From: Quercus robur | Lineage: Eukaryota; Streptophyta; Magnoliopsida; Fagales; Fagaceae | Direction: 5' to 3' | NCBI RefSeq assembly: GCF_932294415.1 | Contig: NC_065535.1 | Location: 86,754,862-86,818,861 of the forward strand | Length of the DNA: 64,000 bases | Part shown: positions 24,851 to 35,763 of the stretch, one piece after another | Position numbering within the stretch: the first letter of the stretch is position 1 | Layout of the letters: each line of letters begins with the position of its first letter | The notes under the pieces: model-generated | What the model was told of the DNA's origin: nothing | Database searches by the model: none | Seen by the model: the letters and a program-made list of their open reading frames with translations, nothing else | Made by a program: the position numbers and the translations under genes

Positions 24851-25299
24851 GTTCAGTCTTTAAAGCATCTCCAACAGTATCGGAAAACACAAAATTTTCT
24901 CTATTTTAGAGAGTTAACAGCCTCTCTAAAACTCAAAAAGTTGTTTGCTAATGAATAATCACTCTCTTTGTCTAAAGTGCTACTATTCATTAGCAAAAGA
25001 ATAAAACGGAATAAAAAATTAACACAATTGATTAGAATATTCAACTATTATTTCAAGGGATATAAATCCAACTCACCTCCTTTCTCTCTCAAACATCTCA
25101 AAATCAAGAGGGAGACATAGTCAAAACAAAGACAAACCACAATCTTGATAAATTTCAAGACTAAGATAGATTAGATGAATTTTGAATTATATAGAATTTT
25201 TAAAAGACTTGGACAAGACTAACGTATATTTAATAAATTTCAAATTATATTAAAAACTAACATAAAAAATAAGGCAAGCATTAAAATTAATATCAAATG

Positions 25300-26058
25300 A
25301 TACAATAACTCACCATATCATTGCCACAAGTTGTCCATGAGATGGGGGTTATCGCCACTTGAGAGAAGTAGAAGTTGAGGCCACTAACACCTGTCTGTGT
25401 TGAATAAGCAAAGAGGATGGGAGACCACTTAAATTATAGGAAACTTATAAACTAACGTGTTAATGAACACGATTAGTGTAACATTAACAACATGATAATT
25501 AAATATTTTAAATATTTTTTGTTTTTTCATTTGAAAATTGGTACAACAATTTATGAATTTTGTATAATAAAATTTGTAATAACTATAAAATCAATTAAGT
25601 AAAATAGAAATTTAAAAAATTTATTTATTATAATATCAATGTGATTCTTCCATAGTTGATGTATCAATTTGTAAATTTTTTATAATAAAATTGAAAGCAC
25701 GCATTTTTTTTTCCTTTTTTTCACTCAAATGATACGGATGTGCAATTTGTGAGATTTGAAAGAGGTTTGTCCACTGGTGCTCCAAGTTGGTGGAGAATAG
25801 GTAAAATTGGTGCTCCAATTATCCTAGAAAAGTTGATGCTGTCTTCTTCACATGCCATTTATTGCACATGTCATCGAGTGGTTCGGCTGCTTGGTGATCA
25901 GAAGAGAAAGTCTGTTTACAATTTTTGTTACGACCATGACATGTTGACTGTAAATGGTGTATTAAAGTTTTTTTCATAAACAATAGTGTATGAAAAGATG
26001 AAATAGTAAGACGCAATAACTCACATTAGAGTTTTGCAAAAGATACTGGTCCTCCCAA
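25300..26058. repeat. Duplicated intergenic block beta, copy 1
   Basis: Collinear with 33600-34397: GAGAGAAGTAGAAG, TGATACGGATGTGCA, GGTGCTCCAAGTTGGTGGAG, TTGTTACGACCATGACAT and AGAGTTTTGCAAAAGATACT. The similarity stops at TCCTCCCAAA in both copies. No gene is recognised inside; the short frames differ between copies. Confidence 0.75.
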
Positions 26059-28425
26059 AGAAATTTTACTAGGAAGGATTTGATCCAAGCAATTTGAGAG
26101 AGAGAGAGAGATTAGGTTTACATGGCATCAATTGGTGCCCACTTAGTTGCTGAATATGCTCGTCAGATTGAAGAATGGAAGTTTAGTAAGAGAAGACACC
26201 AATGTGGTTAGAGGGAGATTATACTTTCCTAAAAGAAATGTATGGTATTACATTCTCTATTTAATGTACAAATGTGTTTGTTTTCCTCTCAAAGATTTAG
26301 ATTAGCAACACAAATTCTCTAGTCTGTGACTTTGAGATCTCCACTCAAAGATTTAGATTAGTAACCATGGTTGACTGAATTCTCTATGGCTTCATATAGA
26401 TTTGCACTATGGTAGTAGCAACACTATATTGATCTTTTTCTATGTGCTCTTGAACTCTCACAGGTTGAATAGATGGAGGCTTAGGTCTACTTTGAAAATC
26501 TCTAGAATAGTGAGATGGAGAAAACCTTGGTTATACAAACCCTAGCCGCATATATGATGATTTCTCTCTCTCTCTCTCTAAAAAGCCTCTCTAGGAATAG
26601 TTTATGTTGTCCTTTAAATAGCATAACAAACAAATCATGAATTGGGCTTTAGATGAGCAAGTTATGAGTTTTTTTGCATTTTAGATTTTTGTTGATATCG
26701 CAATTTTGATCGATTGAAACAGATGTCAACTGATGTCAAAGTGAGAGTTTCGATCGGTCAAGCCAGGTGTCAAAGTGACAAAACCAGAACCTTTATTTTC
26801 TTGCTCTGAACCTTTGTCTTGAACAATAAAATACACCTTTAACACACTCAAAACTCATCAAAAACAATATAAATGGATTACATTTGATCAAGGTTTGCCA
26901 ACCTAAAAATATGGACTCTACAATTAATTTAATTATATATATTTAAATTAAATTAATTATTAATCCAATGGTTGAACTAATGAAACATTATACGGCTTTG
27001 GTGACTGTTCCATTTGGTTATGATAAGTATGCTTTAAAATTTTCATTTTCTTCATTTGAAATTGACCTTAAGTTCAATTTCTTTTCCTTCTTGTCAAAGT
27101 CAAAGACAAATAGGTTTTAAACCCCACTCTCCTCTTTTTTTTTTTTTTTTTTGGATGATGATGATGGTTTTCAGACTTGTACACAAAGTTGTGGAATTTT
27201 AATTCCAGCCTAGCTCCGCTTTGCAGGAAGAACATCTGAAATTAAGACGATGGTGGCTTCATTCTCTAGTCTCTAGTGACAAAAAAACTTGATTGGTAAT
27301 TAAGGTAAGATGACTTTTGCAGGCCCCAGCTTCAAAATCTGAAAGCTGGAAAATGATAATGGCTTATCACTTTCTCTATTGATGAAAATTTGAATATTCG
27401 TGTGAGCTTTGTGGTTTGAATATTCTTATAAGAATTCAACCAAGTCCGCCGTTGGAAAACTGTACGTACACTGAACAGTAAACAACTACTTCTCTTTTCT
27501 TTTTCTTTTATTTTATGGCGGACTTGGCTGGATTGTTGAAATGTGTTGCCTGTGATTGTTTTCACATTTTATTTTTGAATGGAATGGAAAGAAAAGTCTT
27601 CTAACTAAACAATCAAATGTTGATATTATTTCTTGCCTAGATTACCCATCGGTAGTAAAGCTTGCATATTTTCACATATTCATCTATTTAACTCAATCGT
27701 GTAATTATTGTAATTAGAGTTGTAAATGATCTAAACTGTTTTTTAATAATTCATGTTCAGTTCATTGTTTGTGTATATTTATTTAGCAAAATAGTGAAAC
27801 TCAAATATGATAATAAATTTATAAGTTTTACACAAAGTTGCCAAAATACGCTTAACCTCTATATTTGAAATCACTACTTATATATCTAGTATTGGGCATA
27901 ATTTACAAAAACATTCTATAATCTTAGTAAGAGGGGAAAGAGTTAAGATTTAAAAATTTAACCGATGTAAGATATTGCATTGTTCTAGGAACCATAGATA
28001 ACTTGTAAATATGATATTTGATTTAAATATATACATATATATATATATATATAGATATAAGTTTGGTGAATCTATGTTTTATAAAGTCCTAAACATTTAA
28101 TACATAGTTCGATTCGGTTTGTTTATAGTGGTACTTACTAGTTACAACAATTTTAAGTCTTTCTCCGCATTTTATTGCTCTTCTGCACTTCCTTCGTCTT
28201 CTCGAAGATTACTCATGACAATCAGAGATAAAATAAGATATGAGACAGACATCAAATTGGGACATGATGAGAACCAAAGAGCCTGTAATTGAACAGTTGT
28301 TAAGTTACATTAAATTGAAAACGACAGCTCGTTGCCTTAATAATATAGAATGACTATTGTTAGTGTATCTGATTCCATGGTAGGATGGGTTAAGTTGAGC
28401 ACCAAATACATTCCCCCATTAGTGA

Positions 28426-28466
<41 letters not shown>

Positions 28467-28485
28467 TCCACAAAGGCCTTCATAT
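26059..28485. other. Intergenic between duplicated units
   Basis: This contains block alpha copy 2 (27427-27760), whose order matches 24515-24850. The segment 28340-28400 is the empty-site counterpart of the MITE at 14430. A (TA)n tract is at about 28430-28464. No gene found. Confidence 0.55.
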
Positions 28486-31400
28486 TTAACGAGCAACCAC
28501 TTGGGAGATTGTTGAATCATCAACTGAACAAATTTCTAGCTGCAATCTGGTGTTTTCTTTGTCACCTTCATCTCTTTTCATTGAAAAAGCAGGCTTTTTG
28601 GGAATTGTCACAAATGTAGTTTCATTTTTTAGCATTGAGGAAACTTCCAACATTGATGGCCTATCAATTGCGTTTTCCTGGACGCATAAAAGAGCTATTT
28701 GAATGCACCGAATTAGTTTACACGATGAAGTTGTATCATCTAAAGTGGGATCCATAAACTCCATGCCTTTGTCTTCTCTCCATAGCTCATATGCCTGAAA
28801 TATAGAACATTAACCGTCATTCTAAAATGCATAAATAATTCTCAGCAAGAGAATAAACTCACGATTGTTATCCACATTTGTTCTAGCAATGATTGTTAAT
28901 GTAACTTACATACTCTAGGAGGTTTAGATTCTCATCCAAGCCATAATAACAAGCAGTCTTCTTGCCACTTATGATTTGTAGAAGTAGAACTCCAAAACTA
29001 TAAACATCAGACTTAGTGGAGTATACACCTTTTTGGATGTATTCAGGAGGAATATAACCACTACATTATTAGATTATCGAACATGGTTAATTGCTTAAGA
29101 AGAAATCATGGGTTATAAAGCTTTATCAAGCAAAGTACTTACTATGTTCCAACAATCCGGCCCGTGTTTGCTTCGTGTTCATCTTTCCTAAAAATTCTAG
29201 CCATGCCAAAGTCTGAGATCTTGGGCTTCATCTCTTCATCCAATAAAATGTTACTAGCTTTCAAGTCTCGGTGAATTATTGTCATTCTTGAGTATTCTTG
29301 TAGATATAGAAGCCCTTGAGTTATCCCTTCAATAATGTCAATGCGTTTTTTCCAATCTAGTAGGTATTGTCTGATAGGGTCTATGTCAAATTAAATTATG
29401 AGCAATCAGTTATTCAATCATATTAGGGCTAATAGAGCACTAAGATGTGAAATTTTGTATTTAACATATCTCAAATACTGTAATTGGAAGCAGAAAAGAT
29501 ATCTGACCAAAGAGGTAGAAGTCCAAGCTTTTATTTGGCATGTACTCATAGATTAGCATTTGTTCATCCCTTTCAATGCAGAATCCCAAAACTCGCACAA
29601 GATTTACATGTTGTAATTTTGCAGTAAACATAACCTCATTCTTGAACTCCTCAAATCCTTGGGTGGATGTTTTTGAAAGTTTTTTCACTGCTATTTCTTT
29701 TCCATTTGGTAACACACCCTAACAAGAAAAGAAACCTATGATTGGTATCTTTCACCTAATAAGATACTTCAAGAAATTTTCTATCCAAGCTGATAAAAGA
29801 GTAATGCAAGTTCACAACAAATTCACAACTTCAAGCATAACCTATTGGGTCTACCCATGACACTATTATTATACACAAATTAATGACAACAACCATGTCA
29901 ACAATTGTAAAAAATGTGATGTCCCTAGACCTATTGGGTGATAAAATATACTATGGGAATTGTTTTATAGAGAGGTTCATGTTTCAGCCAATTGCTTAAT
30001 TGTAAAAGATGAAGCCCCCTGTAATAACTGTGGGGGCAATGCCACAATGTAGCTAGTCTAACAACATTTTACCTTGAAAACGGGCCCATAACCTCCCTCT
30101 CCGAGTTTATTTTCAAATGAAAATTTATCTGTTGCTGCCTCAATGTCAGCTAAACTAAAGACTTGCAGATGAGGAACATTGCTATCTGAATCTCCAGCAG
30201 CTGCTATGTAATTAACGTTGGACTCCAATTTTTTAGCTGTAACCACCATTCCAATATTCAAAATATAAGAATAAAAGGCAGAGAAAATCCTAAAAATATT
30301 AATTCCTAAATCATGGGAATAATAAGTAATCCTTCAAACTATAGATGGGAACTGTTACACGTGTAGTAGAACAAAAGTTACCTTTAGATTTGAGCATTCT
30401 CATCCGTAAGTAACACACTAAAAGGAATAGTAGGAGAGCAAAGGTAGCAGTTGTAGTCAAAACGATCACTAATAATCGCCACTTGGGTCGTCTATTATTT
30501 TGTTCCTCTTGAGCTGACAATACAATTCATTAACTTTAACGAGAGATGAATAAGTCCCAGAAGATCTTAAAACAATGTCATTCATATTTTGTCAAATTTT
30601 ACACAATCCCGGATAATTTAATCTTCTTATTTAATATCAATGTCATATTGGAAAGATGAATGGTTTTCATATAGTTTATAGGCTATAGAAGCAATGCCAT
30701 ATAACTTCATCTTCTTATAAAAATCAGTGTCATAAGCATGCAATGGCCATAAATTTAATCTCCTTATAAATATCAATGTCATTTGTCATGCCAATTGACA
30801 ACAGACTTTTGTGGTCTATTTTGTGGCATCTTTCTATTGCGGTCTCTCTCTTTATCTGTTTCTATGCCAATGGATGAAATGCATGAAAAATCAGGTCTTG
30901 ACCGCCTACCAAGTTGGAAAAAAATCATTTAAGAAGACAGTTGCTCTACAGCTACCGAAGAAATCTTTACACCCTTTCTCACTTATTTGAGCCCACCACA
31001 ACAATGAAGAGAAGGTGTGAAAATTTTGTGAAATCTTTAATGCTCATATACTTATTTTCAAACAAAAGGAAAATAGTCAAGCTCGTGTGGGCCTTCCTGA
31101 CAGTTCCCTGGGTTAGGTGCAATGTTATAACGAGTGGCTAGTAAGAGAGAAATTTCCACAGGATAAGCTTCACTCGACCAAAATTCAATTATTTGCAACA
31201 CACACATACACTCGACATCTTACAATTCTTAGCCAAAATTTTACATTAGCCACATCAATTTCACTGAAAACAGAATGCTGTCCTAACCAATCTTTCTTCC
31301 TCTATTAAACACAATTTGGGACATCCAAAGCATTAGTTTCTTAATTTCTTTTGGCTAATATGATCATAATTAAAGTCATGATGAAACTATCTGATTCTTT

Positions 31401-32561
31401 AAAAATGTGCTCAATTAGACCATCTTTCTGACAAGTGAAATTAAAATAATGAAATAGAATATATCAAGAGTGTAGCCTACTTGCTAAAGAAAGTACCCAA
31501 TTGTTATCATATGGGACTTGCCACACAAAGTAACCAAGTAGCTTCTTCTCCCTGGCATAAGAAACCTTAATTCTGACAACTTCAACATCATCAAAACCAA
31601 TCCAACTCGATCCGACTGTGCAGTAATTTACTACATATGTAGCATTATACATTATAGCAGCCCCGTATCTCTGAACATAATTCTTGATTTCCTTATAACT
31701 CATGGCTCCGCCATCAGCTGAAATGGCTGGACCCGTTGCTGGTGCACCTATTGCGTTGTCTTTGGGGTTCTTTAGCGTCCATGCATAACCATAGAAAGAC
31801 AATCCCAAAACCAACTTGCTAGCAGACAAGCCCTTACCAATCCAAGCACCAATACCGTAATCCGTGTTAACCTGACTCGATGGGTCATATAAGGCTGCAT
31901 GAGCACCTGTATATTCTGACCACTCGGGCATATAGTAGTCATAAGCCATAACATGCACCCAATTCAAGTTAGTCCGAATTGAGTCCACAGGGAAAGAAAC
32001 TGTATCTAAATCTGGCGAGTATTGAACAGCAGCAGTCAAAATCAATTCTTTCTTGCTAGAGTTTTTTGCCTCAGAATTCACAGCAGCTCGCCATTCTTGA
32101 AAGAGTAATCCCATATTGCTCATGTCAGAGCTCGTGTTTGCCGAAACCCAACAAAGGTCTAGGCCTTGGAAGCCATAAAGCCTTGCTATCTTTATTGAAG
32201 AGTCTATGAAAGATTTCCTGTAAGAAGCCTTGCTGACCATATTTGAAAGGAGAGTATAGTTTGCGCTTCCACCAGCAATGGAAAGAAGGGTATTGACTGA
32301 TGGTTTCTTTTGTCGAACAGTGTTTGTGAACGTAGAGAAGTATTGCTCATCAGTGGACGATACAGAGAGTTCGTAGGAGGAAGAGTTTACATCAGCGAAA
32401 GCGCAAATAAGATGAGTAAAGAGAGCTGAGTTTATGTCTGAAATGGGAAACTCAGAGCCGGAGAACCAGTAACCTGCTTTGATCCAAGTTTGTGCGTTTG
32501 AAGGCTTCAATTCTGAATAGAGAAGGATATGGAAAAGAACCACGATAATTTTGGACATCAT
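28486..32561 (-). CDS. GH18 (class V chitinase-like) domain receptor-like kinase, copy B
   Basis: I place seven exons with GT-AG borders on the minus strand: 32561-31481, 30513-30382, 30236-30073, 29718-29508, 29380-29143, 29060-28910 and 28794-28486. They total 2286 nt in one open frame (761 residues). Order: signal peptide about 1-24, GH18 domain about 27-360, one membrane helix about 374-396, then a Ser/Thr kinase with P-loop GEGGYGPVF, Lys471, Glu487, HRDLKASN (566-573), DFG (586-588) and a PPEY variant of APE. All core kinase residues are present, so it should be an active RD kinase at the plasma membrane. The GH18 catalytic DxxDxDxE reads QGLDLCWV (132-139): the general-acid Glu is Val and two Asp are lost. 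By analogy with tobacco CHRK1, it probably binds or senses a glycan rather than cutting chitin. The ligand is unknown. Copy A is its dead tandem paralog. Confidence 0.9.
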
Positions 32562-32992
32562 CTATGCGTACTTAATCCTCTGGGGAGAGCAAATATAAGG
32601 TTCATATAGAAATGTCTCCAAATTGACAGTTTCTGATTCTTATATTTGTGCAAGGAGAGGATTTTGTGAGTACCTTTGATAGGTGGGATTTAAGAGGGAG
32701 GAGGAAGCAGGGAAGGGAATGACAAGTTAGGACTTAGGAGGCCATAGAAGAATGAGAAAATATTATTTATTAATGTAAACTATATACACAATATTCACAT
32801 TTTTAAGCTTTTCCATATTTAATATATATAATAGATGATGCATTCAAATGATTTACACTAACAATTATAAAGTAATGAGTGCCCTTGAAGAATGGTGCGT
32901 GGCATCCTATGCTTTGGCTACATATGCTAAACATTAAAAGTTGTATTTTGGAATATGACTTTTTTTTTCCTAATTCCTTCTTGTAATTATGG

Positions 32993-33033
<41 letters not shown>

Positions 33034-33599
33034 AGTTTTGATAGAGAAAATGTTAAGGCTACAAAATACCTATGAACTTATCCGACATTGATTATGAGTG
33101 ATGGCATATCAACAGTATAAGAAATATTTTTTTTTAACTAATTTTTGTCTTCTGATTAAAATTTGACACTTGAAATTTGTAACACTAATGTAATAAAATA
33201 TTTACATATTTAGTATCACTAGCATCACTCTCTTGATAAAGGATGATATTCTTTACAACTCTTTAATAACAACTCTCTTATAAGGCCTATACTACTAGGT
33301 AGCGAAATACTAAATTTACTACTAATTTTAATACAAAATACTTATAAATTGATGTGATAATAAATGTAATGGGTGTCGTATTCATAAATAAATTTTGTAA
33401 ATACTTTTTTTGTTTTGTTTAAAAATTGATACATTAATTAGTTTGTAAAGTCATGAAAGTATTTATAATATTCCTAACATCACCTTTTTTTCCAATAATT
33501 TAATTTTGAATGATGCTAGAGGTAATAAAAATTTTATTATATAAGCTTTTAAAAATGGCTGGGTTAACATTTAAACATTAAACAAGGCAGAATTGTTAC
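32562..33599. other. Upstream flank of copy B, AT-rich
   Basis: The first roughly 200 bases match the flank upstream of copy A, so probable promoter sequence was co-duplicated. There is an A35 run at 32997-33031. No reading frame or element was recognised. Confidence 0.5.
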
Positions 33600-34397
33600 A
33601 AGTACTACGGATTAAGGAAGCTGCTCTTCCATGTTGTGGCTGTGGAGGTGGGGGCTGTCGCTGCCTGAGAGAAGCAGAAGCTAAGGCCACAGAGCCTGTG
33701 TGTTGACTGTTGAGTGCGTCAATTGAAAGAAGAGGGGAGACAACTCAAAATTACAGAAAACTCATATACTAACTATTAATAAATATGATTGGTTTAACAT
33801 CAATAACATAATAAATTAATCATTTTTTGTTTTATGCTTAAAAATTGGTACAACAATTTATAAATCTTATATAAAAATTAAAATTTTTAATAACTAAAAT
33901 TAACATCAATCAAGTAAAATAGAAAGTTAAAAAATTTATTTATTCTAATATCAATGTGATCCATAGCTGATAAATCAATTTGTAAAATTTTTAAAATAAA
34001 ATTGAAAGTACAACTTTTTAAACTTTTCCTGAAATGTTTCACTCAAATGATACGGATGTGCATTTTGTGAGATTTGAATGAGTTTTGTCGACTGGTGCTC
34101 CGAGTTGGTGGAGAGTAGGTGAAGTAGGTGTTCCAATTATCCTAGAAAAGTTGAACAAAGCTCAGAAAAATTGATGGTGTCTTCCTCACGTGTCCTTTAT
34201 TGCACATGTCATTGAGTGGTCGGGCTAGCTGGTCAGAAGAGAGCCTGTATTTGAGCCACAATTTTTGTTACGACCATGACATATGGACGGTAAATGGTGT
34301 ATGAAAAGTTTTTTTTGATAAACAATAGCGTACGAAAAGATGGAATAGGTAGGTGCAATAACTCACCTTAGAGTTTTGCTAAAGATACTAATCCTCC
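33600..34397. repeat. Duplicated intergenic block beta, copy 2
   Basis: Collinear with 25300-26058. It shares TGATACGGATGTGCA, GGTGCTCCGAGTTGGTGGAG and TTGTTACGACCATGACAT. It abuts the truncated end of GH18 pseudogene C at ATCCTCCCAAA, so the block junction is probably the breakpoint that removed the 3' half of C. Confidence 0.75.
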
Positions 34398-35254
34398 CAA
34401 AACCGATCCATGTTGTCTGTGGCTGTTGAAGGGAATTCCCAGTCAAAGTCAAGGCCATAGGAGGTAATGTGCAAAACAGCAATACAAAATAATTGTATAT
34501 AGTTAGTTAGGCAACATTTGAAACAATAAGGGAAAGTAGCATCTCGAGTTTTAGAAACTCGAGATCCATATTACAAAAAGGCCCCATAGATCTCGAGTCT
34601 TTAAGACTCGAGTTTCATGCGAAAAAAATTTCACCTATAGTGGCGTTTTTAAGCCTTTCAGTGACGTTTTAAATCCCTATAGCGGCGTTTTCCTGAAAAA
34701 TTTTTTTCTTAAGTACAGATTTATGGAGTCCTATAGTGGCGTTTTTAAGCCCTATAGTGACGTTTTATAGACCTATAGCGGCGTTTTTATTCAATTTATG
34801 GAAATCGAGCCTTTAAAACTCGATTTTCAGCTTAATTTTTTTCCACTTTAAACTAATCTACTTACAAATCGAGACTTAAAAACTTGATTTTTATCTTGGA
34901 ACTCGAGTTTTAGACACTCGAGATGCTAGTTTTCAATATTGTTTTGAAACGTAACAATTAACTAAATTTTTTAATATTTATTGTTATTTAGAAAAAAAAT
35001 TCCCATAGAAGTTATAAGACCTGGCTATTGTTATTGAGAAATGAATGTTTTTCGGGTACTCGCTTGGCTAGCCATGGAAGAAAAAGTTGAAGGATTTGAG
35101 TCTCCTCCACCAATGGATAAGAGGGTTTTAACAGATGGGTTTTTTTGCTGCACGGTTTTGGTGAAGGTTGAGAATCGGATTATGTCTGAGGAGGAAATGT
35201 TAACTTAATTGGTAGGATTTGGGGTCAAAGATAAGCAAAGGCGCAAAAGAGGTG
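34398..35254 (-). pseudogene. GH18 pseudogene C, left segment (catalytic region)
   Basis: On the minus strand this continues the GH18 domain whose first exon is at 43377-43535. Before the inserted element it encodes a degraded stretch equivalent to the FTKTVQQKNP...LLSI region, followed by the ASTRK..FI region. After it, YGLDFDWEFPSTATD (34398-34463) preserves D-F-D-W-E, the full catalytic core that copies A and B have lost. It is truncated at 34398 at the border of block beta. It is broken by a 539-bp insertion, frameshifts, and the Copia element at its upstream end. Confidence 0.82.
34464..35002. mobile_element. 539-bp insertion with palindromic CTCGAG core
   Basis: It splits the GH18 pseudogene at a 9-bp near-duplication, CCATAGGAG (34455-34463) versus CCATAGAAG (35003-35011); copy D has uninterrupted CCATGGAAGTT here. 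Inside, an inverted repeat runs from GTAGCATCTCGAGTTTTAG (about 34535) to CTCGAGATGCTAG (about 34931). Between the arms lie two clusters of the CCTATAGTGGCGTTTT / CTATAGTGACGTTTT module that also occurs in the MITE at 14430. A 9-bp duplication suggests a Mutator-like element, but terminal repeats at the outermost bases are not clear. Confidence 0.7.
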
Positions 35255-35737
35255 TGTCAAAGCTTGGATAAAAGCATTACTGAGAACAAGAAAAAGAAGA
35301 CAGATGCAAGCATTGATGAGAAGGGTGTTTGAAGGATCAGCCCAGGCAAAAGGATCAGCTCAGGCAGAGAGGCAGAGCAATGAAACAGGGCATTGGAAGA
35401 ATTTGTACAAGGCTTGCTAAAACGACTGAAATGATTAAGTCTTTTGATATACGACTTGTAGTTCACTTTAGATGAGTTAGCAGTTGTCTATATGGACACG
35501 TGTACTATTAGAATTGGATGGATAGGTAGTTAAAATAGATCCGGTTATTGCGGAGTTAGTTAGAATTAATGGTTGAGCTCTACTGTGTGAATCGTAATAT
35601 ATATATATATATATATATATATACACTGTATAGATAGTTCAGATATTCATTCAATACATTTTACAGAAATTTCCCAATCTTCAATCTTTTCTCTCTAGCT
35701 TCTATTCTCTCCTCCATAGCTCTCTGTTTTTCTTATA
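35255..35737 (+). repeat. Copia 5' LTR
   Basis: It begins TGTCAAAGCTTGG immediately after host GH18 sequence and ends a base or so before the primer-binding site (TTTTTCTTATA then TGGTATC). It contains a (TA)n run at about 35598-35622 that is longer than in the 3' LTR, followed by ACACTGTATAGATAG. Confidence 0.88.
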
Positions 35738-35750
35738 TGGTATCAGAGCC
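35738..35750 (+). promoter_or_regulatory. Primer-binding site, initiator-Met tRNA type
   Basis: TGGTATCAGAGCC is the standard plant Copia primer-binding site, complementary to the 3' end of initiator methionine tRNA. It lies directly after the 5' LTR. Confidence 0.95.
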
Positions 35751-35763
35751 TGTTTCTTTGTCA

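Noticed and set aside
24861-24900. AAGCATCTCCAACAG, typical start of a Harbinger-like MITE
   Set aside because: No complementary end was located within the next kilobase, so a complete element cannot be claimed.
25636-26016. Frames in block beta as an exon conserved between its two copies
   Set aside because: The second copy at 33600-34397 carries indels and stops in the same frames.
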